From positions 8,809 through 72,808 of the forward strand of contig DXBT01000038.1 in NCBI GenBank assembly GCA_019116365.1: DNA of 64,000 bases, read 5' to 3'. Made by a program: the position numbers and the translations under genes. The notes beneath the pieces were generated by a model, which was not told the DNA's origin, made no database searches, and saw only the letters and a program-made list of their open reading frames with translations. The stretch comes from Barnesiella merdipullorum. Lineage in GTDB: Bacteria; Bacteroidota; Bacteroidia; Bacteroidales; Barnesiellaceae. Positions within the stretch are counted from its first letter, which is position 1; each line of letters starts with the position of its first letter. Shown here one piece after another: positions 55,004 through 63,955 of this stretch.

Positions 55004-55447
55004 ATGGAACAAACAGAGACTCCCATATTTCACCACACCCTCCCCCTGCAACTGCGATTCAACGACGTCGATCTGTTGGGGCACGTCAACAACTCGATCT
55101 ATTTCTCGTTCTACGATCTGGGCAAATCGCGCTATTTCGAAGCCGTGAAGGCCCAAAACATCGACTGGAAAAAGGCCGACGTGGTCATCGCCAACGTCAA
55201 TGCCGATTTCGTATCGCCCATCTACCCCAGCGAATCGATTGCCGTGCAGACCTGCACCACCGAAATCGGGCACCGCAGTTTCAAATTGTTACAACAGATT
55301 GTCAACACCGAGACCGGCCAGGTAAAAGGGGTGTGCCGCACGGTCATGGTAGGATTCGATGTCAAAGCCGGTACGGCCGCCGCAGTAAGCGACGAGTGGA
55401 AAGATGCCATCTGCCGTTTCGAGGGGAAAGAGCTGCGAAAAAAATAG
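55004..55447 (+). CDS. hotdog-fold acyl-CoA thioesterase (4HBT/YbgC-like)
   Basis: A 147-residue single hotdog domain. The motif LRFNDVDLLGHVNNSIYFSF with its Asp is the active-site signature of the 4-hydroxybenzoyl-CoA thioesterase group. It hydrolyses acyl-CoA or acyl-ACP thioesters in the cytoplasm; the substrate is unknown. Start at the ATG at 55004, 14 bases after the DUF721 gene, so probably in the recF transcript. Confidence 0.85.
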   Translation: MEQTETPIFHHTLPLQLRFNDVDLLGHVNNSIYFSFYDLGKSRYFEAVKAQNIDWKKADVVIANVNADFVSPIYPSESIAVQTCTTEIGHRSFKLLQQIVNTETGQVKGVCRTVMVGFDVKAGTAAAVSDEWKDAICRFEGKELRKK

Positions 55448-55480
55448 GCCGCACGCCTCTACAATCTCATCGTGATTTAT

Positions 55481-55488
55481 TATTTTTG
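55481..55488 (+). promoter_or_regulatory. -7 promoter box for kdsD-like gene
   Basis: TATTTTTG (TAnnTTTG) lies 37 bases before the ATG at 55526 and supports that start over an upstream one at 55472. Confidence 0.5.
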
Positions 55489-55525
55489 TAACAATTTTAT
55501 AGCTGATGTTTCACACCAATCTACT

Positions 55526-56152
55526 ATGAATATGAATTTCAACGAAAAAATACAGGATATCCTGCACAAAGAGGCACAGGCCATTCTCGATATCCCCGTC
55601 TCGGACCAGTTTGAAAAAGCAGTCAACCTCATTGTCGAGCAAGTTCACCAAAAGGGCGGCAAACTCGTGACCAGCGGAATGGGCAAAGCCGGACAGATTG
55701 CCATGAACATCGCCACCACCTTTTGCTCGACCGGCATACCGGCCGTATTCCTCCACCCCAGCGAGGCCCAACACGGCGACCTGGGTATTCTGCAAAAGAA
55801 CGACCTGATGCTGGTCATCTCGAACTCGGGAAAAACCCGCGAAATACTCGAGCTGTTGCAACTGGCATCGACCTTGATGCCCGAGTTGAAATTCATCGTC
55901 ATCACCGGCAACAACCAGAGCGAGCTCGCCCAACGGGCCGACGTATGCCTCTTCACCGGTGCTCCCGGCGAGGTGTGTCCCCTCGGGCTCACCCCCACCA
56001 CCTCGACCACCCTCATGACGGTCATCGGCGACATCCTGGTAGTAGGAGCCATGGAGGCCACCCACTTCGACGTTCACCAATATGCCCTGCGTCACCACGG
56101 CGGCTATCTGGGAACCCGTTCCCGCGAGCAGAGCCAACAGAAAAAAGATTAA
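55526..56152 (+). CDS. kdsD: D-arabinose-5-phosphate isomerase, SIS domain only (KpsF/GutQ family)
   Basis: A 208-residue protein that is a SIS domain alone: GGKLVTSGMGKAGQIAMNIA, FLHPSEAQHGDLG, ISNSGKTREILEL and GLTPTTSTTLMTVIGD fit the KpsF/KdsD family, including the catalytic His region. E. coli KdsD has about 328 residues with two additional CBS domains, absent here. It makes arabinose 5-phosphate for Kdo in LPS. The PfkB kinase gene follows at 18 bases and probably shares the transcript. Confidence 0.85.
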   Translation: MNMNFNEKIQDILHKEAQAILDIPVSDQFEKAVNLIVEQVHQKGGKLVTSGMGKAGQIAMNIATTFCSTGIPAVFLHPSEAQHGDLGILQKNDLMLVISNSGKTREILELLQLASTLMPELKFIVITGNNQSELAQRADVCLFTGAPGEVCPLGLTPTTSTTLMTVIGDILVVGAMEATHFDVHQYALRHHGGYLGTRSREQSQQKKD

Positions 56153-56170
56153 TACAAAAACAACAACCAT

Positions 56171-57100
56171 ATGCGTAAAATCATAGGAATAGGCGAAACC
56201 ATTCTCGATATCATCTTCCGCAACCAACAACCCTCACATGCGGTTCCGGGAGGCTCTACGTTCAACACACTCATCTCGTTGGGAAGACTGGGTGTCCCCA
56301 CCACCTTCATCAGCGAAGTAGGACAAGACACCGTAGGCGATATCATCCTCGATTTTATGCAAAAGAACCATGTAGCCACCGAGAATCTCGACATCTTCTG
56401 CGAAGGGAAAACCCCCATCTCACTCGCCTTTCTCGACGAAAAAAACGAAGCCCGCTACATGTTCTACAACCAGTTCCCGCAAGACCGGCTCAACTTTGTA
56501 TGGCCCCGCATCGACCATGACGACATCATCATCTTCGGATCCTATTTTGCCCTCAACCCCGCCCTGCGCGACAAGGTGTGCGAGTTTATCGAGTTTGCCA
56601 AAGACCGCAAGGCCATCATCTACTACGACCCCAACTTCCGCAACGCCCACGCCCATGAGGCGGTAAAACTCATGCCTGCCGTACTCGAGAACCTCGAATA
56701 TGCCGATATGGTGAAGGGCTCGACCGAAGACTTCAACAACCTGTTCCACGTCACCGACCCGCAAAAAATCTATACCGATCACATCCAGTTCTACTGCCCC
56801 AACTTCATCTGCACCCAAGGGGGCGCAGGTGCCGAACTCTTCTGCAACCAGGGCAACCATCACTTCGAAGCCACACCGGTCACTCCCGTCAGCACCATCG
56901 GGGCAGGCGACTCGTTCAACGCCGGCATCCTCTTCGGATTGTTCAAACACGACGTTACCCGCGAACGCCTATACAGCCTCACCCCCGAAGAGTGGGCTCC
57001 CATCATCGGGTATGGCATGGATTTCGCCTCGGCCGTGTGCCTGAGTATGGACAACTACATCGACCCCGATTTTGCCTCTCGCTACACAAGAGCCAAATAG
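56171..57100 (+). CDS. PfkB family sugar kinase
   Basis: A 309-residue ribokinase-like enzyme. N-terminal GGSTFNTLISLGRLG (substrate side) and C-terminal TPVSTIGAGDSFNAGILFG, with the catalytic Asp of GAGD, are intact. It phosphorylates a sugar or sugar-like substrate with ATP. Its place behind the arabinose-5-phosphate isomerase suggests a link to Kdo or pentose phosphate metabolism, but fructokinase activity is equally possible. Confidence 0.85.
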   Translation: MRKIIGIGETILDIIFRNQQPSHAVPGGSTFNTLISLGRLGVPTTFISEVGQDTVGDIILDFMQKNHVATENLDIFCEGKTPISLAFLDEKNEARYMFYNQFPQDRLNFVWPRIDHDDIIIFGSYFALNPALRDKVCEFIEFAKDRKAIIYYDPNFRNAHAHEAVKLMPAVLENLEYADMVKGSTEDFNNLFHVTDPQKIYTDHIQFYCPNFICTQGGAGAELFCNQGNHHFEATPVTPVSTIGAGDSFNAGILFGLFKHDVTRERLYSLTPEEWAPIIGYGMDFASAVCLSMDNYIDPDFASRYTRAK

Positions 57101-57165
57101 TACAAATTCCCTATAAATATTCTAAAATAAAACAAACCTACGACACGCTAACTGTCGCATAGTCT

Positions 57166-57173
57166 TATCTTTG
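57166..57173 (+). promoter_or_regulatory. -7 promoter box for the phosphatase-like lipoprotein
   Basis: TATCTTTG (TAnnTTTG), 26 bases before the ATG at 57200. Confidence 0.6.
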
Positions 57174-57199
57174 CACTAAATCTTCATCACTCGACAGAT

Positions 57200-58252
57200 A
57201 TGCGTTATCTACAATTTTGTTCTCTGCTCCTCGCATTGAGCGCTTGCGCCACGCACAGCGCCGATATCGATGTGGCTTGTGAAATCGACCAGCGAAACAA
57301 CTATTTGTTGAAGTGGGAGACGACTCCGAAAATCGAAGGCGAAGTACAAATTTACCAATCGATCGACCCCGAACACTTCGATACCGATAAAAACCCGATA
57401 AAGACAACCAGCATCCAAAACGGATACATCCTCATTCCCGACACACTGCAAGCCCAACGTTCCTACTTCCTGCTGCGGTTCAACGGGAACGACGACCATG
57501 TTGTGGGAGCCCGGGCCGAACGGCTGAAATACATCGAAAACTTCAGAGACCTGGGTGGCTATACCTCCAAAAACGGCAAACAGTTGCGATGGGGAAAAAT
57601 ATTCCGCTCGGGCGAGTTCAACACTTTGACAGCCAGCAGTATAAACCGCATCAACAACATGGGCATCAAAACCCTCATCGATTTCAGAGACAGCGAGGAT
57701 GTCATCAAGCCCAGCCCCGAGCTCAAGCTCGACAACGTCATCAACCTGCCGGGAGCCCTTCACTATCGGCAAAACCTGTTGCCCCGCCTCCAGAAAGAAG
57801 AGCTGCGACGAGGCGATGCCAACCTCTTCATGCAAGACCTGTATGTAGCCATGGTATCGGGCTCGAAACGGGCTTTCAAGTCGATGTTCAACCAGTTGCT
57901 GGTCGAAGACAACTATCCCATCGTGCTCAGTTGTGTGAACGGTAAGGACTATACCGGTTTTGCCGTGTCGCTGTTGCTGAGTGCTCTCGATATGCCCGAA
58001 GAGGTGATCATGAACGATTACCTCCTCTCCAATCGTTACTTCGACAAACGCCGCACCTCATTCGACCCCAAAGATTGTTGCGACGGCACCCAAGAGGCCC
58101 TCTCGCTCATCCAAACGGCCGACAGCCGCTTCCTTTCCTACGCCCGCGACTACATTCGCCAAGAGTATGGCTCTATCAACAACTACCTCGAGCAGGAGTT
58201 GGGCGTAACTCCCGAAAAGCGCAGGCAACTCAAGGAGTATCTGTTGCACTAA
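57200..58252 (+). CDS. tyrosine-phosphatase-like lipoprotein with degenerate active site
   Basis: A 350-residue lipoprotein (signal MRYLQFCSLLLALSAC, then ATHS, with no acidic export signal). An Fn3-like N-terminal part (about 20-112) precedes a domain of the Y_phosphatase3/PTP type: ENFRDLGGYTSKNGKQLRWG and KIFRSGEF (about 113-150), then the P-loop region at about 240-255. Normal members have HCxxGKDRTG; here it is SCVNGKDYTG, so Cys245 is kept but the preceding His is Ser244 and the invariant Arg is Tyr251. Phosphate binding should be badly affected. It may be a pseudophosphatase that binds rather than hydrolyses. Upstream and downstream genes are not clearly linked. Confidence 0.78.
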   Translation: MRYLQFCSLLLALSACATHSADIDVACEIDQRNNYLLKWETTPKIEGEVQIYQSIDPEHFDTDKNPIKTTSIQNGYILIPDTLQAQRSYFLLRFNGNDDHVVGARAERLKYIENFRDLGGYTSKNGKQLRWGKIFRSGEFNTLTASSINRINNMGIKTLIDFRDSEDVIKPSPELKLDNVINLPGALHYRQNLLPRLQKEELRRGDANLFMQDLYVAMVSGSKRAFKSMFNQLLVEDNYPIVLSCVNGKDYTGFAVSLLLSALDMPEEVIMNDYLLSNRYFDKRRTSFDPKDCCDGTQEALSLIQTADSRFLSYARDYIRQEYGSINNYLEQELGVTPEKRRQLKEYLLH

Positions 58253-58367
58253 ATCTTCCGACAAGAGTCAGCGACTCAACCCCTATTCCCGGCGTATGCG
58301 TTGTCCCATCTGCCACATAGAGTCGATGGAGGAAGAATAGAGACACAATTATATCGCATTTTTTTCG

Positions 58368-58375
58368 TACCTTTG
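58368..58375 (+). promoter_or_regulatory. -7 promoter box for the DEAD-box helicase
   Basis: TACCTTTG (TAnnTTTG), 122 bases before the ATG at 58498, giving a leader of about 115 bases; long leaders are usual for cold-shock-type RNA helicases. Confidence 0.55.
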
Positions 58376-58497
58376 CCGGCGTAAACCAAACTCGTAGCGT
58401 ACGACAAGTTTTTATTCACCCTCTCCCCTTAGCCCTGTTTGAGGACGAAAAAGGCCTTGTGCCCCTGCGATAAAGCCCAAATTTGACAATCACACCG

Positions 58498-60297
58498 ATG
58501 AAGACATTTCAAGAATTAGGTATCTGCGACGAGATACTGAGAGCGATTACCGAGATGGGATATGAGAATCCCATGCCCGTTCAGGAGCAGGTAATCCCCC
58601 ACCTCCTGAACGAAGAGACCGACCTGGTAGCTCTGGCTCAAACCGGCACAGGCAAGACTGCCGCCTTCGGCCTGCCCGTGATACAGCGCATCGACCTCGA
58701 CCTGTGTCAGCCCCAGGCCCTCATCCTCTCACCCACTCGCGAACTGTGCCTGCAAATTGCCGGCGACCTCACCGACTATTCACAATATATCGACGGACTG
58801 CGCATCTTGCCCGTATATGGAGGCTCGAGTATCGAGAGCCAGATACGCACCCTCAAGAAAGGAGTTCACATTATCGTAGCTACGCCGGGACGTTTGCTCG
58901 ACCTGCTCGAGCGGAAAACCGTACGCCTTGACCACGTCTCGACCGTCATCATGGACGAGGCCGACGAAATGCTCAACATGGGATTCCTCGACAGCATCAA
59001 CGCCATCCTTGCCCAAGTGCCACAAGAGCGCAAAATGCTGCTCTTCTCGGCCACCATGCCGCGCGAAATCGAACAGATCGCCCGCACCTACATGCACACC
59101 CCCCAGGAGATTGTCGTGGGCAGCCGCAACGAAGGAGCCGAGAATGTGCGTCACGTCTATTACATGGTACACGCCAAGGACAAATACCAGGCTCTCAAAC
59201 GCATCGCCGACTACTACCCCAACATATACGGCATCATCTTCTGCCGCACCCGCCGCGAAACCCAGGAGATTGCCGACCAACTTATCGCCGACGGGTATAA
59301 CGCCGACTCGCTGCACGGCGAATTGTCGCAGGCCCAGCGCGACGCCGTGATGCAGAAGTTCCGCCTGCGCAACCTGCAACTGCTCGTGGCTACCGACGTG
59401 GCCGCCCGAGGACTCGACGTGACCGACCTCACACACGTCATCAACTACGGTCTGCCCGACGATATCGAAACCTACACCCACCGCAGCGGCCGTACCGGCC
59501 GAGCCGGGAAGTCGGGCGTGTCGGTGGCCATCATCCACAGCCGCGAAAAAGGCAAGATGCGAGCCATCGAGAAGATTATCGGCAAAAAGTTTGAACGAGG
59601 TATGGTCCCCACCGGCGCACAAATCTGCGAGAAACAGCTCTTCAACCTGGCCGACCGCATCGAGAAGGTGAAGGTGAACGAAGAGGAGATTGCCAAATAT
59701 CTGCCCAACATCTCGCGCAAACTGGGGTGGCTCAACGAGCAAGACCTCATCAAACGCATCGTCTCGCTTGAGTTCAACCGCCTCATCGACTACTACCGCG
59801 ACACCCCCGACCTCGACCTGCCCGACGAGAACACCCGCAAGCCCAAAGAGGCAAACTCGCCCAAAGAGGGACGCAAAACTCGCGACAAGGACAGCCGCAC
59901 GGCCGAAGAGGGATTTGAGCGCATCTATATCAACCTGGGCAAAGCCCACGGGTTCTTCCCGCCCAACCTCATTGAGATGATCAACTCGCTCGTGCCCGGG
60001 CGGGTAAATATCGGACGAATCGACCTGCTGCCGGCCTACTCGCTCTTCGACGTCGAAAAGGGTGCTGCCAAGAAAGTAGTAGGAGCCCTGAAGGGATGCG
60101 AATTCTACGGCCACCGCATCTATGCCGAGATTGCCACCGACAAGGACTATGCAGCCAAAGGCAAGAAAAGAGGTAAAGAAAGCGACAGCCGCCGCAAGGG
60201 CGACAAGCACTATGGTCGCTCTCGCAAAGGTGGTGACGATAGCCGCTACAAACACGAGCGCCGCACAGGCAACTCTCGCAAGGAACGCCGCAAATAA
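58498..60297 (+). CDS. deaD: DEAD-box ATP-dependent RNA helicase (DeaD/CsdA-like)
   Basis: A 599-residue helicase. Core motifs: ALAQTGTGKTAAFGLP (motif I), PTRELC (Ia), DEADEMLNMGF (II), FSATMP (III) and HRSGRTGRAGKSG (VI). A DbpA-type RNA-binding domain covers about residues 475-555 (RIYINLGKAHGFFPPNLIEM), then a Lys/Arg/Gly/Ser-rich tail (about 560-599). It unwinds RNA in ribosome assembly or cold adaptation. Start at the ATG at 58498; an upstream TTG would add five residues. Confidence 0.92.
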   Translation: MKTFQELGICDEILRAITEMGYENPMPVQEQVIPHLLNEETDLVALAQTGTGKTAAFGLPVIQRIDLDLCQPQALILSPTRELCLQIAGDLTDYSQYIDGLRILPVYGGSSIESQIRTLKKGVHIIVATPGRLLDLLERKTVRLDHVSTVIMDEADEMLNMGFLDSINAILAQVPQERKMLLFSATMPREIEQIARTYMHTPQEIVVGSRNEGAENVRHVYYMVHAKDKYQALKRIADYYPNIYGIIFCRTRRETQEIADQLIADGYNADSLHGELSQAQRDAVMQKFRLRNLQLLVATDVAARGLDVTDLTHVINYGLPDDIETYTHRSGRTGRAGKSGVSVAIIHSREKGKMRAIEKIIGKKFERGMVPTGAQICEKQLFNLADRIEKVKVNEEEIAKYLPNISRKLGWLNEQDLIKRIVSLEFNRLIDYYRDTPDLDLPDENTRKPKEANSPKEGRKTRDKDSRTAEEGFERIYINLGKAHGFFPPNLIEMINSLVPGRVNIGRIDLLPAYSLFDVEKGAAKKVVGALKGCEFYGHRIYAEIATDKDYAAKGKKRGKESDSRRKGDKHYGRSRKGGDDSRYKHERRTGNSRKERRK

Positions 60298-60346
60298 ACA
60301 CCATCGATACACGAAGCCCGCACCCGCCACGGGTTACAAAAGCATC

Positions 60347-60395
60347 AGGCACCCCCGATATCCATAATCAGCCATCGGGGGTGCCTCCTTTTTTT
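60347..60395 (+). terminator. terminator of the DEAD-box helicase gene
   Basis: A 13-bp perfect stem (60347-60359 with 60374-60386), 14-base loop, followed by CC and a seven-T run (60389-60395). Confidence 0.88.
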
Positions 60396-60506
60396 CTCCC
60401 CCACGTAACCGGTCGCCCTCCAGCCCACTACCTCCACCCCCGGAGAAATAATAGCCCAGCCCAAAAGATAATACCCCACGAAATAACAACGGCCCCAAAA
60501 TTTGTG

Positions 60507-60514
60507 TATATTTG
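60507..60514 (+). promoter_or_regulatory. tdh: -7 promoter box for tdh-kbl
   Basis: TATATTTG (TAnnTTTG), 63 bases before the ATG at 60578. Confidence 0.6.
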
Positions 60515-60577
60515 CCCCAAGGAACCTTAATAAATCTATTCAATGCACATCAACCCGGTTAAAAAGGCAGCATAGAC

Positions 60578-61534
60578 ATGAAAAGAATTCTTGTAATCGG
60601 ATCGACCGGCCAAATTGGGTCGGCTCTAATGACGAAACTCCGCAAGGAGTATGGCAGCGACAACGTCGTAGCCGGATATATCGAGGGCGTGCCCCTGAGC
60701 GATGAACTGAAAAACGGCGGCCCACTCGAAGTAGCCGACGTAACCAACGCCGCCCAGATTGCAGCCATCATCGACAAATACAAAATCGACTCTATCTACA
60801 ACCTGGCAGCCATACTCTCGGCTCAAGCCGAAAAGAAACCCCTGCTGGCCTGGAACATACAGATAGGCGGTGTGCTCAACCTGCTCGAAATTTCGCGCGA
60901 AAAAGGATGCTCGCTCTTCACGCCCAGCTCCATAGGCGCCTTTGGCGACTCGTCGCCCAAGATGAAAACCCCGCAAGAGACCATCCAACGCCCCCGCACC
61001 ATCTATGGGGTGAGCAAGGTATCGTGCGAGCTGTTGAGCGACTACTACTTCTACCGCTACGGCGTAGATACACGTTCGGTACGTTTCCCCGGGCTCATCT
61101 CCTACGAGACCCTACCTGGCGGCGGCACTACCGACTATGCCGTAGAGATCTACTACGCCGCCGTCAAAGGCGAGAAATTTGAGATTCCCGTCAAGGCAGG
61201 CACATATATGGACATGATGTATATGCCCGATGCCCTCAAAGCCATGGTCATGCTCATGGAGGCCGACCCCTCGCGACTGAAACACCGCAACTCGTTCAAC
61301 ATCGCCTCGATGAGTTTCGATCCCGAAATCATCTACCACGAAATCAAGAAATTCTACCCCAACTTCGTGGCCGAATACAAAATCGATCCCGTGCGTCAGC
61401 AGATTGCCGACTCGTGGCCCGACATGCTCGACGACTCCTGTGCCCGCGCCGAATGGGATTGGAAACCCGACTACGACCTCGAGTCGATGTCGGTCGATAT
61501 GATTGAACACCTCAAAAAGAAACTCCTTAAATAA
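60578..61534 (+). CDS. tdh: L-threonine 3-dehydrogenase, epimerase-type (SDR)
   Basis: A 318-residue extended short-chain dehydrogenase. The NAD-binding loop is GSTGQIGSAL (residues 8-17), and the catalytic Tyr and Lys are in YGVSKVSCE (about 144-152). This NAD-dependent, UDP-glucose-epimerase-like form of threonine dehydrogenase converts threonine to 2-amino-3-ketobutyrate, which Kbl splits to glycine and acetyl-CoA. The kbl gene begins 6 bases downstream, strong support for the call over a generic epimerase. Confidence 0.9.
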   Translation: MKRILVIGSTGQIGSALMTKLRKEYGSDNVVAGYIEGVPLSDELKNGGPLEVADVTNAAQIAAIIDKYKIDSIYNLAAILSAQAEKKPLLAWNIQIGGVLNLLEISREKGCSLFTPSSIGAFGDSSPKMKTPQETIQRPRTIYGVSKVSCELLSDYYFYRYGVDTRSVRFPGLISYETLPGGGTTDYAVEIYYAAVKGEKFEIPVKAGTYMDMMYMPDALKAMVMLMEADPSRLKHRNSFNIASMSFDPEIIYHEIKKFYPNFVAEYKIDPVRQQIADSWPDMLDDSCARAEWDWKPDYDLESMSVDMIEHLKKKLLK

Positions 61535-61540
61535 ACGCCT

Positions 61541-62734
61541 ATGTTCACACAAATGAAAGAGCACCTGGCCAAACAGCTCGCCGAGATCAAGGCCGACGGA
61601 TTGTACAAAGAAGAACGTACGATCATTACCCCACAAAGTTCGGCCATCAGAATTGCCGAAAAAAGCGGTACAGTACTGAACTTCTGCGCCAACAACTACT
61701 TGGGTCTCTCGGATAATCCCCGGCTCATCGCCGCTGCCAAGAAAGCGATGGACACCCACGGATTCGGCATGTCGTCGGTACGGTTCATTTGCGGCGCACA
61801 AGACCTGCACCGCGAACTCGAAAAAGCAATCGCCCGCTACTTCAAAACCGAAGATACGATTCTCTATGCCGCCTGCTTCGATGCCAACGGCGGTGTGTTC
61901 GAACCCCTCTTCACGGCCGAAGACGCCATCATCTCCGATGCCCTCAACCACGCCTCGATTATCGACGGTGTGCGCTTGTGCAAAGCCAAACGCTACCGCT
62001 ACGCCAACGCCAACATGGAAGAGCTCGAGCACTGCCTGCAAGAGGCTCAGGCCCAACGCTTCCGCATCATCGTAACCGACGGCGTGTTCTCGATGGACGG
62101 CAACGTAGCTCCCATGGACAAGATATGCGCCCTGGCCGAGAAATACGATGCTCTGGTCATGGTCGATGAGTGCCACTCGGCCGGAGTCGTAGGTCCTCAC
62201 GGACGCGGCGTAAGCGAACTCTTCAACCTCTACGACCGCATCGACATCCACACCGGCACACTGGGCAAAGCCTTCGGCGGAGCCATCGGCGGCTTCACCA
62301 CCGGGCCCAAAGAGATTATCGACATGCTGCGCCAGCGGTCGAGACCCTATCTCTTCTCCAACTCGCTGCCCCCTGCCGTCGTAGGCGCTGGTATCGAAGT
62401 GTTCAAGATGCTCGACGAGAGCGACGAACTCCACACCCGCCTCGTGGAAAACGTCAACTACTTCCGCGACAAGATGCTGGCCGCCGGATTCGACATCAAA
62501 CCCACCCAATCGGCTATCTGCGCCGTTATGCTCTACGATGCCAAACTCTCGCAGACCTTTGCCGCACAAATGCTCGACGAGGGTATCTATGTAACCGGTT
62601 TCTACTATCCCGTAGTGCCGCAGGGGCAAGCCCGCATACGCGTACAGCTCTCGGCCGCACACACCCGCGAAGAGCTCGATACCTGCATCGCAGCCTTTAT
62701 CAAAGTAGCCAAGAATCTGGGCGTACTCAAATAG
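61541..62734 (+). CDS. kbl: glycine C-acetyltransferase (2-amino-3-ketobutyrate CoA ligase)
   Basis: A 397-residue PLP enzyme of the alpha-oxoamine synthase family. The PLP lysine is in GTLGKAFGGAIGG (about residue 244), with VDECHSAGVVGPHGRG for cofactor binding; NYLGLSDNPRLI near residue 50 is the family's N-terminal signature. It acts after Tdh in threonine breakdown. Same transcript as tdh, closed by a terminator. Confidence 0.95.
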   Translation: MFTQMKEHLAKQLAEIKADGLYKEERTIITPQSSAIRIAEKSGTVLNFCANNYLGLSDNPRLIAAAKKAMDTHGFGMSSVRFICGAQDLHRELEKAIARYFKTEDTILYAACFDANGGVFEPLFTAEDAIISDALNHASIIDGVRLCKAKRYRYANANMEELEHCLQEAQAQRFRIIVTDGVFSMDGNVAPMDKICALAEKYDALVMVDECHSAGVVGPHGRGVSELFNLYDRIDIHTGTLGKAFGGAIGGFTTGPKEIIDMLRQRSRPYLFSNSLPPAVVGAGIEVFKMLDESDELHTRLVENVNYFRDKMLAAGFDIKPTQSAICAVMLYDAKLSQTFAAQMLDEGIYVTGFYYPVVPQGQARIRVQLSAAHTREELDTCIAAFIKVAKNLGVLK

Positions 62735-62756
62735 AAATTTTATTTCCTCCATACCC

Positions 62757-62796
62757 ACAAGACGTCTCCCTTCTCCCAAGGGAGGTGTCTTGTTTT
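62757..62796 (+). terminator. terminator of the tdh-kbl operon
   Basis: A 16-bp stem with two G-T pairs (62757-62772 with 62778-62793), loop CTCCC, followed by TTTT. Confidence 0.88.
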
Positions 62797-62799
62797 CTA

Positions 62800-63053
62800 T
62801 ACCGAGGAGATGCCAGTTGAGAAAAAGTTCTTATTAAATTTGTTCTTCATATCATTGGATAGTTAATCTTAAAAAACGTCCCAATAAAATCAACTGAAAA
62901 ACAAAGACTTATAACGCACCTTGAATATAAATAGATAGAGCAAAACAGATTTGAAAAAGGAACAAGAATATCAAATATCTATATTTCCGACATAAAAACA
63001 GCATTTGGGGAAATTATATATTTTATCTATTAGTAGTTAAAAACAGATGTGAT
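62800..63053. other. AT-rich non-coding stretch at the left border of an AT-rich island
   Basis: From about 62815 the sequence turns abruptly AT-rich. No gene, tRNA, integrase or clean inverted repeat is visible in this stretch. A promoter for the two following genes is probably here, but AT-richness gives too many weak matches to choose one. Confidence 0.6.
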
Positions 63054-63470
63054 ATGAAAAAAATATTTTATACAATTTTGTCGGTGATATTTACGCTCTT
63101 GTATATAGTATTTTTAACTTGGGCGATGCAATCTCTTACAAAGTGGCTTATGAGTTTTAATAGTTGGACTCCAGTTATTATATTGATTGCTATATCTTTC
63201 TTTTTTATAGGAATAATTTTCAGTACAATATCGATATTATCAATTCCTGCTCTTTATTTTAAGGTCAAAGCAGATAATAGTACGAATAATATTTTATGTA
63301 TTATATTATATCTACTTTCTCTTTTCTATGTGATAGTCCCTATATGGAATATATATGAAGATTACAATGTGCGTGAGACTATTTTATCCATTATTACAAC
63401 GATATTATCTATAGAACTAATTATCATACCTTTAAGCGCATTTTTTAAGCCAAATAGCGAATTCAATTAG
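63054..63470 (+). CDS. hypothetical AT-rich membrane protein, about four helices
   Basis: A 138-residue protein with four hydrophobic stretches (about 5-30, 38-68, 78-100, 108-131), a short Lys start and no recognisable domain. Codon use is very AT-rich (many ATA, TTA, TTT), unlike every gene before it. The next gene starts 5 bases after its stop. It may be a transferred gene, for example an immunity or accessory membrane protein, but nothing in the sequence proves a role. Confidence 0.65.
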   Translation: MKKIFYTILSVIFTLLYIVFLTWAMQSLTKWLMSFNSWTPVIILIAISFFFIGIIFSTISILSIPALYFKVKADNSTNNILCIILYLLSLFYVIVPIWNIYEDYNVRETILSIITTILSIELIIIPLSAFFKPNSEFN

Positions 63471-63475
63471 TAATT

Positions 63476-63955
63476 ATGAAAAATATATTAAGGTGGATAG
63501 GCCTTATCCCATTTTCTGTTTTATGTTCTATTGCCGGTTATTGGGCTGGAATTTTCGCTTATGCGAATATACTAAATACTGTTACTTCCGGATTCGATTG
63601 GGGATCTTTCAACTCATACGAAATTACACTCTCTAACATAATTGCGTGGATATTTAGTAATATAATGTCGGGATTAGCTTTTGCTTTTTCATCTGCATGG
63701 ATAGCGCCAAAAGGGAGAGGTAAATTAGCGATTGGAATAATGATTTCTCTTTTAGTCCTTTTCATTATAGTTTCATATATCATACCCGAATCGAGAAAAA
63801 TTATAGATATAAGTTATGTAATTAGTGCTTTTACAATATTGTGTACAAGTATAGTAGTACTTTTTAAGTATCACTGCTGTCCGGAGAAATTTTACCATAA
63901 AGTAGGTTGCTCGACAGAACCCGCCTCCGGAACACTAACTGGAGTTGTCGGCTGA
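63476..63955 (+). CDS. hypothetical AT-rich membrane protein, possibly with a foreign C-terminal tail
   Basis: A 159-residue protein with about four hydrophobic segments (about 8-30, 55-75, 83-105, 113-135) and no known domain. It is AT-rich like its partner up to about 63885; the last 20 residues are GC-richer and lie antisense to a possible minus-strand frame (63892-64000). The natural end may therefore have been lost at a junction near 63870-63890. Function unknown. Confidence 0.55.
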   Translation: MKNILRWIGLIPFSVLCSIAGYWAGIFAYANILNTVTSGFDWGSFNSYEITLSNIIAWIFSNIMSGLAFAFSSAWIAPKGRGKLAIGIMISLLVLFIIVSYIIPESRKIIDISYVISAFTILCTSIVVLFKYHCCPEKFYHKVGCSTEPASGTLTGVVG

